NCBI RefSeq assembly: GCF_003470205.1
Contig: NZ_QWKP01000215.1
Location: 1-64,000 of the forward strand
Direction of reading: 5' to 3'
From: Cellulomonas rhizosphaerae
GTDB taxonomy: Bacteria > Actinomycetota > Actinomycetes > Actinomycetales > Cellulomonadaceae
DNA length: 64,000 nt
Shown: in pieces, positions 26,043 to 34,834 of the stretch
How the letters are laid out: each line of letters opens with the position of its first letter
Numbering within the stretch: the first letter of the stretch is position 1
Translations under genes and position numbers: made by a program
The notes under the pieces: generated by a model
Databases searched by the model: none
Seen by the model: only the letters and a program-made list of their open reading frames with translations
What the model was told of the DNA's origin: nothing

Positions 26043-26693
26043 CTACCGGGCTGCCCAGAGCAGTCCGCGCTCGATGATCGTCCGCAGCGCCGGGGTCTCG
26101 AGGTCCGCGAGCTGGTGGCCCGGGGTCGCGACGAACACGCGCCCGGCCCCCCAGCGCCGGGTCCACACGGCGGGGGACGTGACGGGTGCGTGCCACTCGT
26201 CGTCCGGGCCGGGCGTGATGGTCGTGGTGGCCAGCACCTCGTTGAGCGGGTCGGTGAGCAACCAGTACTGCTCGGAGTGCAGCGAGAAGTCGTGGACGCC
26301 CTCGACGAGCGGGTGGTCCGGCCGGGTGATCGCGACCGTGTGCTCGACGATCCCGCGCGGGTGCGCGACGAACTGGGCGCCGACGAGCTGCAGGTAGTCG
26401 GTGGCGATGCGGAACGAGTCGACGATCCCGCCGTGCCAGCCCGCGAAGCCGGTCCCCGCCGCGACGGCCGTGCGCAGGCCCCGCAGCTCGTCGGCCAGGA
26501 TGTCGCCCATCGTCCAGCACTGGACGATGAGGTCGGTCGCGGCCATGAACTCGGTGTCGGCGTACACCTCGAGCGAGCCCTCGACGGTGACGTCGAAGTC
26601 GTGCTCGCGCAGGAACGGCACGAACAGGTCGGCCGCCTCCTCGGGGGCGTGGCCGTCCCAGCCTCCACGCACGACGAGTGCCTGACGGGTCAC
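26043..26693 (-). CDS. ThuA-like domain protein
   Basis: 216-residue ThuA-like (class I glutamine amidotransferase-like fold) protein. Recognisable stretches are ALVVRGGWDGHAPEE, FAGWHGGIVDSFR and VFVATPGHQLADLETP. The GTG at 26693 has an AGGAGGAC ribosome site nearby; the frame runs to 26738 but that start would lack one. ThuA proteins are found with Gfo/Idh oxidoreductases in disaccharide or keto-sugar use, and such an oxidoreductase lies 5 kb away in this island. It is encoded just after the ROK repressor on the same strand, so the two are probably cotranscribed. The exact reaction is not known. Confidence 0.82.
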   Translation of the reverse strand: MTRQALVVRGGWDGHAPEEAADLFVPFLREHDFDVTVEGSLEVYADTEFMAATDLIVQCWTMGDILADELRGLRTAVAAGTGFAGWHGGIVDSFRIATDYLQLVGAQFVAHPRGIVEHTVAITRPDHPLVEGVHDFSLHSEQYWLLTDPLNEVLATTTITPGPDDEWHAPVTSPAVWTRRWGAGRVFVATPGHQLADLETPALRTIIERGLLWAAR

Positions 26694-26734
26694 GGTGTCC
26701 TCCTGGTCTTCGTTGGCTTGTGGGGGGTTCAGGT

Positions 26735-27916
26735 TCACGCGATGTGGGCGTCGATCGCGGCCGCGGACAGCACGTGGTCGGCCGCCATGGCGCTCGCGCC
26801 GAGCACGCCGGCGCGGCCCTTGGTGCGGGACGCGACGATGCGCAGGTGCTGGGTGGCCAGCGGGAGCGAGCGCCGGTAGACGACCTCGCGGATGCCGGCG
26901 ATGAGGTGCTCACCCGCCTCGGCGACCTGGCCGCCGATGACGATGACGGACGGGTTGAGCATGCTCACGCACGCCGCGAGCACGCCGCCGATGTGTCGGC
27001 CGGCCTCGCGCACCTCGCGGCTCGCGTCGAGGTCGCCCGCGCGGACCAGGGCGACCACGTCGGCGCCGCTCGACGCGGCGGTGCCCAGGGCGGTGAGCGC
27101 CGAGGCGATCGCGGGTCCGCTCGCGACGGCCTCGAGGCAGCCGGTGTTGCCGCAGCGGCACGGCAGGTCGAGCCCGCCGGGGACCGCGATGTGGCCGAGG
27201 TCGCCGGCCGAGCCCTGCGCGCCGCGGCGGATCGCGCCGTCGAAGATGATGCCCGCGCCGATGCCCGTGGCGACCTTGACGAACAGCAGGTGGTCGACCG
27301 CCGGCCACTGCGAGGTGTGCTCGCCGAGCGCCATGATGTTGACGTCGTTGTCGACCAGCACCGGCACGTGCAGGCGGCGGTTGAGCAGCCCGGGCACGTC
27401 CGCGTCGTCCCAGCCCGGCATGATCGGCGGGTTGATGGGACGCCCCGTCGAGTGCTCGACGGGCCCGGGCAGGCCCATGCCGACGCTGACCAGGTCGGAG
27501 TCGGGGCGCCCGGCCGAGGCGAGAAGCTCGTGCGCGAGCTCGACGACGCGGTCGAGCACGGGCTCGGGCCCCTCGGCGATCGCGATCTGCTCGGCGTGCT
27601 CGGCGAGCACGTTGCCGGACAGGTCGGTCAGCGCGAGCCGTGAGTGCGTCGCGCCGAGGTCGACGGCGAGCACGACGCGGGCGGCGGGGTTGAACCGGAA
27701 CGTCGCGGGCGGGCGCCCACCCGTCGAGGTGGCCTCGCCTGCGGGGGCGACGAAGCCGGAGGCGAGCAGCAGGTCGACCCGCGCGGCGATCGTCGACCGG
27801 GCCTGGCCGGTGAGAGTTGCCAGGTCAGCGCGGGTGCGCGGCTGCCCGTCACGGAGGAGCTGGAACATCTCCCCGGCACCTGTCGGCCTGGGGGCGAACT
27901 TGGTCAGCTCGTCCAT
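26735..27916 (-). CDS. ROK-family transcriptional repressor
   Basis: 393 residues. The N-terminal winged helix-turn-helix (residues about 28-56, TRADLATLTGQARSTIAARV) makes it a regulator and not only a kinase. It is followed by a ROK domain with the phosphate-binding motif AVDLGATHSRLAL. The zinc site H242, C253, C255, C260 (CRCGNTGCLEA) is intact. It is divergent from the ABC transporter operon at 28080 and is therefore its likely local repressor, with a sugar ligand. The start could also be a GTG six bases upstream (27922). Confidence 0.9.
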   Translation of the reverse strand: MDELTKFAPRPTGAGEMFQLLRDGQPRTRADLATLTGQARSTIAARVDLLLASGFVAPAGEATSTGGRPPATFRFNPAARVVLAVDLGATHSRLALTDLSGNVLAEHAEQIAIAEGPEPVLDRVVELAHELLASAGRPDSDLVSVGMGLPGPVEHSTGRPINPPIMPGWDDADVPGLLNRRLHVPVLVDNDVNIMALGEHTSQWPAVDHLLFVKVATGIGAGIIFDGAIRRGAQGSAGDLGHIAVPGGLDLPCRCGNTGCLEAVASGPAIASALTALGTAASSGADVVALVRAGDLDASREVREAGRHIGGVLAACVSMLNPSVIVIGGQVAEAGEHLIAGIREVVYRRSLPLATQHLRIVASRTKGRAGVLGASAMAADHVLSAAAIDAHIA

Positions 27917-28043
27917 GCGCACAGTGAACCACCCCTGTCCCGGTCACGAGCGCGGCACCCGCCTCGTGGCCCTCTCGCGTGCCGACCGCGGACTTGTGCG
28001 GATCACGTTCGCATAACTCTGCCACAGAACTCTCGACTTTTGC

Positions 28044-28072
28044 TTGACGTCCGACAGAAGTATCCCTACGTT
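28044..28072 (+). promoter_or_regulatory. Promoter of the sugar ABC transporter operon (leaderless)
   Basis: TTGACG (28044-28049), a 17-base spacer, then TACGTT (28067-28072). Seven bases later comes the ATG at 28080, so the transcript should start at the start codon. This is one of the best -35/-10 pairs in the window. The ROK repressor probably acts in this 160-base divergent region. Related segments, ACGTTCGCAT and ACGTTCGTCCGCAT, flank it, but no clear palindrome is seen. Confidence 0.6.
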
Positions 28073-28079
28073 CGTCCGC

Positions 28080-29603
28080 ATGGTCACCGACGACCCCCAG
28101 ACAGCCGGGCTGCTCACGATGCGAGGCATCGTCAAGCAGTTCCCCGGCGCCCGTGCCCTCGACGGCGTGGACCTCGACATCCGCGCCGGCGAGGTGCACT
28201 GCCTGCTCGGCCAGAACGGCGCGGGCAAGTCCACGCTCATCAAGGTGCTCGCGGGCGCCCACCAGCCCGACGAGGGCGAGATCCTCATCGACGGCGAGCC
28301 CGTCACCATCCCGCACCCGGTCGCAGGCCTGAAGCTCGGCATCGCGACGATGTACCAGGAGCTCGACGTCGTCGACGGCCTGTCGGTCGCCGAGAACATC
28401 TACCTGGGCCACGAGCTCGCCACCGCCGGCTTCTCCCAGCGTCGCGCGGTGATCGCGCACACCAGGAAGCTCCTCGCGCGGCTCGGGCACAGCGGCATCT
28501 CGCCCCGGCGCGAGGTGGGCACGCTGTCCGCCGCGGGCAAGCAGATCGTCAGCATGGCCCGCGCGCTGTCGCACGACGCGCGGGTGATCGTCATGGACGA
28601 GCCCTCGGCGGTGCTCGACTCCGAGGAGGTCGCCAACCTCTTCCGGGTCGTGCGCGACCTGACCGCCGAGGGTGTGGCCGTCGTCTACATCTCCCACCGG
28701 CTCGAGGAGATCCGCCAGATCGGCGACCGGATCACGGTGCTCAAGGACGGCCGCACGGTCGCCAGCGGGCTCGCCGTGGCCGACACCCCGACCGCCGAGC
28801 TCATCCGCCTGATGACCGGCCGCAACGTCGAGTACGCGATCCCGCGTCGTCCACCCGTGGCCGACGACGCCCCGACCCTCGTGCACGTCGAGGACCTCGG
28901 CCTGCGGGGCGCGTTCAGCGGCGTCTCCTTCGACGTGCGGGCGGGCGAGGTCGTCGGGCTCGCGGGGCTCGTCGGCTCCGGGCGCTCGGAGATCCTCGAG
29001 ACCGTGTTCGGCGCCCGCAGGGCCACGACCGGACGCGTCGAGATCGACGGCACCGCGCTCAAGGCGGGCTCGGTGCCCGATGCGGTGCGCGCGGGCATCG
29101 GGCTGTGCCCCGAGGAGCGCAAGAGCCAAGGTCTGCTGCTGGACGAGCCGGTCTACCGCAACATCACGCTGTCCACGTTCGCCCGCACCGCCAACGCGGG
29201 CTTCCTCGACGAGGGTGCCGAGAAGCGCGAGGCCGGGCAGCAGATCACCGCGCTCGACGTGCGGCCCGCCGATGGCGACCGCCACGCGCGCACCCTGTCC
29301 GGCGGCAACCAGCAGAAGGTGCTGCTCGCCCGCTGGCTCGTGCACGGCTGCCGGGTGCTGCTGCTCGACGAGCCGACCCGCGGCGTCGACGTCGGTGCAC
29401 GTGCGGAGATCTACGCGTTGATCGCCGAGCTCGCCGCACGCGGTACCGCCGTCGTCGTGGTCTCGAGCGAGATCGAGGAGGTGCTCGGCCTCGCCGACCG
29501 CGTCCTCGTGGTGTCCGACGGGCGCGTGGTCCATGAGGGACCGACGTCCGAGATCGACGAGCACCGGGTGCTCGACCTCGTCATGGAAGGAAGTGCCGCG
29601 TGA
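28080..29603 (+). CDS. Sugar ABC transporter, duplicated ATPase subunit (RbsA/XylG type)
   Basis: 507 residues with two ATPase halves. The first half has Walker A GQNGAGKST (residues 44-52) and Walker B VIVMDEPSAVLD, with the signature in the form LSAAGKQ. The second half has the degenerate A-loop GLVGSGRSE typical of this family, a full LSGGNQQK signature and VLLLDEPTRGVD. It powers import through the permease that overlaps its 3' end. The ATG at 28080 is supported by the promoter directly upstream and by the absence of a ribosome site. Confidence 0.94.
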   Translation: MVTDDPQTAGLLTMRGIVKQFPGARALDGVDLDIRAGEVHCLLGQNGAGKSTLIKVLAGAHQPDEGEILIDGEPVTIPHPVAGLKLGIATMYQELDVVDGLSVAENIYLGHELATAGFSQRRAVIAHTRKLLARLGHSGISPRREVGTLSAAGKQIVSMARALSHDARVIVMDEPSAVLDSEEVANLFRVVRDLTAEGVAVVYISHRLEEIRQIGDRITVLKDGRTVASGLAVADTPTAELIRLMTGRNVEYAIPRRPPVADDAPTLVHVEDLGLRGAFSGVSFDVRAGEVVGLAGLVGSGRSEILETVFGARRATTGRVEIDGTALKAGSVPDAVRAGIGLCPEERKSQGLLLDEPVYRNITLSTFARTANAGFLDEGAEKREAGQQITALDVRPADGDRHARTLSGGNQQKVLLARWLVHGCRVLLLDEPTRGVDVGARAEIYALIAELAARGTAVVVVSSEIEEVLGLADRVLVVSDGRVVHEGPTSEIDEHRVLDLVMEGSAA

Positions 29604-30649
29604 GCGACCAGGACCTCACGGCGAAGGTGCCGGCAGCGGACGAGTCCGCCCGGGTGGAGAAGGCCACCACCCCTGCCAAGCGCAGGGGCCTGCTCAGCGG
29701 GGCCGCGGGTCGCAACCTCGGCCTGGTCGTCGCGCTGGTCGCGCTGTGCGCGGTCGGCGTGATCACCGCGGGCGACCGGTTCCTCAGCGTCAACAACATC
29801 CTCACGATCCTGAGCCTGGCCGCGGTCACCGGCGTGCTGAGCATCGGGATGACCTTCGTCATCACCGGTGGCGGCATCGACCTGTCCGTCGGGTCCGTGC
29901 TCGGCCTGGCCTCGGTCTGGGCGAGCACGCTCGCGACGCAGACGATGGCGAACGACACGCACTGGCTCGTCATGGTGGGCGTCGCGCTGCTCGTCGGGCT
30001 CGGGGCGGGGCTGGTCAACGGCGTGCTGATCGCCTACGGGAAGGTCGTCGCGTTCATCGCGACGCTCGCGATGATGGTCGCCGCACGAGGCCTCGCGGAG
30101 ATCATCGCGAACCGCCAGACGCAGGTCGTCAAGGTGCAGAGCTTCCTCGACTTCTTCCGGGCGGACCCCCTGGGCATCCCGACCATCGTGTGGATCTTCG
30201 CGGTCGTCGCCATCGGCGGCTGGGTCCTGCTCAACCGGACCACGTTCGGCCGGCGCACGATCGCGGTCGGCGGCAACCCCGAGGCCGCACGCCTGGCCGG
30301 CATCAACGTCAAGCGCCACACCACCTACCTCTACGCGCTCGCGGGTCTCGCCGCGGGCATCGGCGGGGTCATGATGCTCGGCCGCACCACGGCCGGCAGC
30401 TCCACCAACGGCCAGTTCTACGAGCTGGACGCGATCGCGGCCGTCGTCGTCGGCGGCACGCTCCTCATCGGCGGTCGCGGCACGATCGTCGGCACCGTCC
30501 TGGGCGTCCTGATCTTCTCGACGCTCACCAACGTGTTCACGCAGAACAACCTGTCGAGCTCGGCGCAGAACGTGGCGAAGGGCGTGATCATCGTCGCCGC
30601 CGTCCTGCTCCAGCAGCGGCTCGCCGAGCGCTCCCGCACCAGTACCTGA
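29600..30649 (+). CDS. Sugar ABC transporter permease (RbsC type)
   Basis: 349 residues, hydrophobic with about eight to ten membrane helices from residue 40 onward after a charged cytosolic N-tail. Family motifs include the GGGIDLSVGSVLGL loop and the cytoplasmic coupling segment TTFGRRTIAVGGNPEAARLAGI. The GTG start overlaps the ATPase stop, and a lipoprotein binding protein follows. It forms the membrane channel, probably as a homodimer. Confidence 0.94.
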   Translation: MSDQDLTAKVPAADESARVEKATTPAKRRGLLSGAAGRNLGLVVALVALCAVGVITAGDRFLSVNNILTILSLAAVTGVLSIGMTFVITGGGIDLSVGSVLGLASVWASTLATQTMANDTHWLVMVGVALLVGLGAGLVNGVLIAYGKVVAFIATLAMMVAARGLAEIIANRQTQVVKVQSFLDFFRADPLGIPTIVWIFAVVAIGGWVLLNRTTFGRRTIAVGGNPEAARLAGINVKRHTTYLYALAGLAAGIGGVMMLGRTTAGSSTNGQFYELDAIAAVVVGGTLLIGGRGTIVGTVLGVLIFSTLTNVFTQNNLSSSAQNVAKGVIIVAAVLLQQRLAERSRTST

Positions 30650-30699
30650 GTCCCGCACGCACGCACGTCCCCTGCACCACCCGATCAAGGAGGATCGCC

Positions 30700-31764
30700 A
30701 TGTCCGCAGCACCCCTGCGCCGCCGCTGGCTCGCCATCGCCGGCACCGCAGCCGCCCTCACGCTCGTCGTGTCCGGCTGCACGTCGAACACCCCGGAGGA
30801 GGACCCGAGCGACGACACGTCGACCGCGGCCGTCCAGCCCGGTGCCTCGTCGGGCAACGACGAGCCGGGCGACAAGGTCGTCATCGGCTTCTCCGCCCCC
30901 GCGGCCGACCACGGCTGGATGGGCGCCATCACGAAGGCCGCGGTCGCCGAGGCCGGCAAGTACTCCGACGTGGAGCTCAAGAAGGCCGAGGGCACGAACG
31001 ACGTCAACGTGCAGATCAGCCAGATCGAGCAGTTCATCAACGACGGCGTCGACGCCATCGTGCTGCTGCCCTTCGACGGAGCAGCCCTGACCGAGGTCGC
31101 GACGAAGGCCATGAACGCCGGCATCGTCGTCGTCAACGTCGACCGCGAGTTCTCGGACCCCAACGCCGCGCGCACCACGGTGCTCGGTGACAACTACGGC
31201 ATGGGCGTCAGCGCCGGCGCCTACATCTGCGAGCAGCTCAAGGGCAAGACCGACGCCAAGGTCGCCGAGATCGCCGGTATCGACTCGCTGCCGCTGACGC
31301 AGGACCGCAGCAAGGGGTTCGCCGACGCGCTCGGCACCTGCGGCCTCAAGGTCTCGAACCGCGTCGCGGCCGACTTCACGGTCCAGGGCGGCGAGGCGGC
31401 CGCAGCCAGCCTCCTGCAGGCGGCGCCCAAGCTCGACGCCATCTGGAACCACGACGACGACCAGGGCGTCGGCGTCCTCGCGGCCATCCAGAACGCCAAC
31501 CGCGACGAGTTCTTCATGGTCGGCGGCGCCGGCTCGAAGAACGTCATGGACGCCATCAAGGCCGACAACACGGTCCTCAAGGCCACGGTCATCTACCCGT
31601 CCACGCAGGCCGCGGACGGCATCAAGCTCGCCCGGCTCCTCGTGCAGGGCAAGTCGATGAGCGACCTGGTCGAGGTCGAGGTGCCGCGCAAGGTGCAGCT
31701 GTACGCACCCGTCGTCACCAAGACGAACGTCGACAAGTACCTGCCGACGGCCTTCGAGTCCTGA
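30700..31764 (+). CDS. Sugar ABC transporter substrate-binding lipoprotein
   Basis: 354-residue periplasmic-binding-protein type 1 (ribose/xylose binding) protein. A lipoprotein signal peptide ends in the lipobox LVVSGC with the modified Cys at residue 27, followed by a Thr/Ser/Asp-rich linker. The core shows GWMGAITKAAVAEAGKY and INDGVDAIVLLPFDGAAL. A strong ribosome site AAGGAGGA lies at 30687-30694. The gene ends at a GC-rich hairpin, although the next two genes in the same direction probably belong to the same module. The ligand is not evident; the context suggests a mono- or disaccharide or a derivative. Confidence 0.93.
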   Translation: MSAAPLRRRWLAIAGTAAALTLVVSGCTSNTPEEDPSDDTSTAAVQPGASSGNDEPGDKVVIGFSAPAADHGWMGAITKAAVAEAGKYSDVELKKAEGTNDVNVQISQIEQFINDGVDAIVLLPFDGAALTEVATKAMNAGIVVVNVDREFSDPNAARTTVLGDNYGMGVSAGAYICEQLKGKTDAKVAEIAGIDSLPLTQDRSKGFADALGTCGLKVSNRVAADFTVQGGEAAAASLLQAAPKLDAIWNHDDDQGVGVLAAIQNANRDEFFMVGGAGSKNVMDAIKADNTVLKATVIYPSTQAADGIKLARLLVQGKSMSDLVEVEVPRKVQLYAPVVTKTNVDKYLPTAFES

Positions 31765-31770
31765 CCTCGT

Positions 31771-31805
31771 CCGGGCGGGCCGCTGCAGCCCTGCGGCCCG
31801 CCCGG
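31771..31805 (+). terminator. Hairpin after the substrate-binding protein gene
   Basis: A 13-bp stem CCGGGCGGGCCGC / GCGGCCCGCCCGG with a 9-base loop. It is followed by CCTTGTT, not a strong U-run, so it may be a partial terminator or an mRNA-stabilising structure before the two catabolic genes. Confidence 0.65.
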
Positions 31806-31854
31806 CCTTGTTCGGACCCCGTCCGGTCTCAGCACGAGGCGCGAGGAGCCCACC

Positions 31855-33048
31855 ATGACCGCACCCCCAGCAGCACCCACCGATCGGCCGCGCCTCGGCG
31901 TGGGGATGGTCGGCTACGCCTTCATGGGCGTGGCGCACGCGCAGGCGTGGCGCAACGCCCCGCGGTTCTTCGACCTCCCGCTCGCCGTCGACATGGCGGT
32001 CGTCGCGGGACGCAACGAGGCCGCGGTCCGCGCCGCGGCGGCCACCCAGGGGTGGCGCGACGTGGAGACCGACTGGAAGGCGCTCGTCGGGCGCGACGAC
32101 GTGGACCTGGTCGACGTCTGCACGCCGGGCGACACGCACGCCGAGATCGCCATCGCGGCGCTCGAGGCGGGCAAGCACGTGCTGTGCGAGAAGCCGCTGG
32201 CCAACTCGGTCGCCGAGGCGGAGGCGATGGCCGCCGCAGCGGCGCTCGCCCCCGGCGTCGCGATGGTCGGCTTCACGTACCGGCGCGTGCCGGCGATCCA
32301 GCTCGCGCGCAGCCTCGTCGCCGATGGGCGCCTCGGCACCGTCCGCCACGTGCGCGCGCAGTACCTGCAGGACTGGATCGCCGACCCCGCCGCGCCGCTG
32401 TCGTGGCGGCTGGACAAGCAGAAGGCCGGGTCGGGCGCGCTGGGGGACATCGGCGCGCACATCGTCGACCTCGCGCAGTTCATCACCGGCGAGCAGGTCA
32501 CCGGGGTCTCGGCGGTGCTCGAGACCTTCGTGCGGGAACGCCCGGTCGCGGACTCGTCGAGCGGGCTGAGCGCGTCGTCGTCCTCGGGGCGCACAGGCCC
32601 GGTGACCGTGGACGACGCGGCCATCTTCCTGGGCCGGATGTCCGGCGGGGGACTGGCGACCTTCGAGGCGACACGGTTCGCCTACGGCCGCAAGAACGCG
32701 ATCCGGCTCGAGATCAACGGGTCGGCCGGCTCGCTCGCGTTCGACTTCGAGGACATGAACGTCCTGCACTACTTCGACGCCGCGGAGCCGGCCGCCACCG
32801 CAGGGTTCCGGCGGATCGTGGTCACCGAGCCCGAGCACCCGTTCGTCGGTGCCTGGTGGCCGGCGGGCCACGGCCTGGGCTACGAGCACGCCTTCACCCA
32901 CCAGGTCGTCGACCTCGTCGGCGGCATCGCCACCGGCGCGGCCCCGACGCCCACGTTCGCCGACGGGCTGCAGGTGCAGCGCGTGCTCGACGCCGTGGAA
33001 CGCTCGGCAGGAGCCGACTCCGTGTGGACCCCGACCAAGGAGATGTGA
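31855..33048 (+). CDS. Gfo/Idh/MocA-family sugar oxidoreductase
   Basis: NAD(P)-dependent oxidoreductase of 397 residues. The N-terminal Rossmann motif is VGMVGYAFMGVAHA, and the conserved EKPLANS motif is at about 112-118 (K113 being the usual catalytic lysine). The C-terminal alpha/beta sheet domain carries the QDWIADPAAPLSWR and GDIGAHIVDLAQF stretches. A Ser-rich loop near residues 231-246 is unusual. GAGGAG lies upstream of the ATG. The partner downstream is a TIM-barrel isomerase/epimerase three bases away, so the pair probably oxidises the imported sugar or derivative and then rearranges or cleaves it. Confidence 0.9.
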   Translation: MTAPPAAPTDRPRLGVGMVGYAFMGVAHAQAWRNAPRFFDLPLAVDMAVVAGRNEAAVRAAAATQGWRDVETDWKALVGRDDVDLVDVCTPGDTHAEIAIAALEAGKHVLCEKPLANSVAEAEAMAAAAALAPGVAMVGFTYRRVPAIQLARSLVADGRLGTVRHVRAQYLQDWIADPAAPLSWRLDKQKAGSGALGDIGAHIVDLAQFITGEQVTGVSAVLETFVRERPVADSSSGLSASSSSGRTGPVTVDDAAIFLGRMSGGGLATFEATRFAYGRKNAIRLEINGSAGSLAFDFEDMNVLHYFDAAEPAATAGFRRIVVTEPEHPFVGAWWPAGHGLGYEHAFTHQVVDLVGGIATGAAPTPTFADGLQVQRVLDAVERSAGADSVWTPTKEM

Positions 33049-33051
33049 CCG

Positions 33052-34053
33052 ATGGCACGACCGATCACGCTGTTCACCGGCCAGTGGGCCGACCTGCCGT
33101 TCGAGGAGGTCGCGCGCCTCGCCGCGGGCTGGGGTTACGACGGGCTCGAGATCGCCTGCTGGGGTGACCACCTGGACCCCTGGCGCTGGGACGACGAGGA
33201 GTACGTGGCGGGCCGGCTGGAGATCCTGGAACGCCACGGCCTGAAGGTGTGGGCGATCTCCAACCACCTCAAGGGCCAGGCCGTGTGCGACGACCCGATC
33301 GACCAGCGGCACCGCGACATCCTCCCGGACGTCGTGTGGGGCGACGGCGATCCCGAGGGCGTGCGGCAGCGCGCGGCCACCGAGATGCAGCACACCGCGC
33401 GGCTGGCGGCCAAGCTCGGCGTGAAGACCGTGGTGGGCTTCACCGGGTCGTCGATCTGGAAGTACGTCGCGATGTTCCCGCCGGTCTCGCAGGCCGCGGT
33501 CGACGCGGGCTACCAGGACTTCGCGGACCGGTGGAACCCGATCCTCGACGTGTTCGACGAGGTGGGCGTGCGGTTCGCGCACGAGGTGCATCCGAGCGAG
33601 ATCGCCTACGACTACTGGACGACGGTGCGCACGCTCGAGGCCATCGGCCACCGCGAGGCTTTCGGCCTGAACTGGGACCCCAGCCACTTCATCTGGCAGC
33701 AGCTCGACCCGGTCGACTTCATCGGCGACTTCGCGGACCGGATCTACCACGTCGACTGCAAGGACGTGAAGCTGCGCGTGGGCAACGGGCGCAACGGGCG
33801 GCTCTCCTCGCACCTGGGCTGGGGCGACCAGCACCGTGGGTGGGACTTCGTCTCGACGGGCCGCGGCGACGTGCCGTGGGAGGCCTCGTTCCGCGCGCTC
33901 AACGCGATCGGGTACGACGGGCCGATCTCGGTGGAGTGGGAGGACGCCGGGATGGACCGCCTGGTCGGGGCGCCGGACGCGCTCGAGTTCGTCCGCCGCA
34001 ACGCGTTCGCGGCGCCGACGGCCTCGTTCGACGCGGCGTTCAGCGTGCGCTGA
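33052..34053 (+). CDS. Sugar phosphate isomerase/epimerase family TIM-barrel protein
   Basis: 333-residue xylose-isomerase-like TIM barrel. Metal-binding residues are visible at the ends of strands: E in [14 protein letters not shown] (about residue 178), D in [14 protein letters not shown] and D in [10 protein letters not shown], and E in SVEWEDAG. It is encoded three bases after the Gfo/Idh gene, so the two are cotranscribed. Such pairs act in keto-sugar routes (for example inositol, levoglucosan and C-glycoside breakdown); which reaction runs here is unknown. Confidence 0.88.
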   Translation: MARPITLFTGQWADLPFEEVARLAAGWGYDGLEIACWGDHLDPWRWDDEEYVAGRLEILERHGLKVWAISNHLKGQAVCDDPIDQRHRDILPDVVWGDGDPEGVRQRAATEMQHTARLAAKLGVKTVVGFTGSSIWKYVAMFPPVSQAAVDAGYQDFADRWNPILDVFDEVGVRFAHEVHPSEIAYDYWTTVRTLEAIGHREAFGLNWDPSHFIWQQLDPVDFIGDFADRIYHVDCKDVKLRVGNGRNGRLSSHLGWGDQHRGWDFVSTGRGDVPWEASFRALNAIGYDGPISVEWEDAGMDRLVGAPDALEFVRRNAFAAPTASFDAAFSVR

Positions 34054-34089
34054 CCGACCCCGGGCGCCCTGGGGGGCGATACTGACGAG

Positions 34090-34512
34090 ATGATCTCCAC
34101 CGACCTCGCGCTCCTGCTGCGGGCCTCCGGGCTGCGGTGGGACCCCGCGTCGGGCGACTCGTTCGTCGTGCTCGTGGACGGCCTGGACGAGGAGGTCTTC
34201 ACGATCAGCGAGATGACCATCGAGGCGCACCGCTACGACACGGGCACGGTGCTGGGGTTCAACGGCACCACGGAGTGGGCGCTCGACTCGGTCGCGCAGG
34301 ACGACGCGCTGTGGCTGCCGCGCGAGGACCAGCTGCGCGCCAAGCTCGGCCGGACGTTCCGCTCGCTCGCCCGCTCGACCGACGGGAGCTACCAGGTGCT
34401 CGTCGAGGTCGCGGGCCGGCCCGAGCAGGTGTTCACGGCGGACACGGCCGAGGACGCCTACGCCCGCGCGCTCCTCTCGCTCGTCACGGCGGCCGTCGAC
34501 CGGGTGGTCTAG
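34090..34512 (+). CDS. Conserved actinobacterial protein of unknown function
   Basis: 140 residues, soluble, acidic. The stretches ALLLRASGLRW, EVFTISEMTIE and GFNGTTEWALDSV look like a widespread actinobacterial family that is sometimes mislabelled as a pilus protein. A GATACT hexamer ends six bases before the ATG, so it may have its own leaderless promoter. It lies between the sugar island and gatC. Confidence 0.75.
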   Translation: MISTDLALLLRASGLRWDPASGDSFVVLVDGLDEEVFTISEMTIEAHRYDTGTVLGFNGTTEWALDSVAQDDALWLPREDQLRAKLGRTFRSLARSTDGSYQVLVEVAGRPEQVFTADTAEDAYARALLSLVTAAVDRVV

Positions 34513-34521
34513 CCACCCCAC

Positions 34522-34527
34522 TAGACT
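34522..34527 (+). promoter_or_regulatory. Candidate -10 of gatCAB
   Basis: TAGACT followed by seven bases and the gatC ATG. The hexamer is identical to the one before the cysteine desulfurase gene. Confidence 0.5.
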
Positions 34528-34534
34528 CGGGCCC

Positions 34535-34834
34535 ATGTCCTCCCTCTCCCGCGACGAGGTCGCGCGCGTGGCGGGGCTGGCCCGGATCGACCTGACTCCC
34601 GCCGAGCTGGACCGGCTCGCCGGCGAGCTCGACGTGATCGTCGAGTCGGTCGCGCGCGTGAGCGAGATCGCCACGCCTGACGTGCCGGCCACCAGCCACC
34701 CCCTGCCCCTGTCGAACGTGTTCCGTACTGACGTGCCCGTCGCGACGGTCGACCGTGACGCCGTGCTCGCGTCCGCCCCGGCGGCGCAGGACGGCAAGTT
34801 CCTCGTCCCGCAGATCCTGGGGGAGGACTCATGA
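34535..34834 (+). CDS. gatC: Asp-tRNA(Asn)/Glu-tRNA(Gln) amidotransferase subunit C
   Basis: 99-residue GatC that wraps around and stabilises GatA in the GatCAB amidotransferase. The N-terminus [20 protein letters not shown] and the C-terminal FLVPQILGE are typical. It overlaps gatA (ATGA). Because GatCAB is present, Gln-tRNA (and perhaps Asn-tRNA) is expected to be made by transamidation. Confidence 0.95.
   Translation: MSSLSRDEVARVAGLARIDLTPAELDRLAGELDVIVESVARVSEIATPDVPATSHPLPLSNVFRTDVPVATVDRDAVLASAPAAQDGKFLVPQILGEDS

Noticed and set aside
28003-28020. Possible ROK operator TGCGGATCACGTTCGCA near the divergent promoter
   Set aside because: Only about 10 of 17 positions are symmetric, which is not enough to call an operator by eye.
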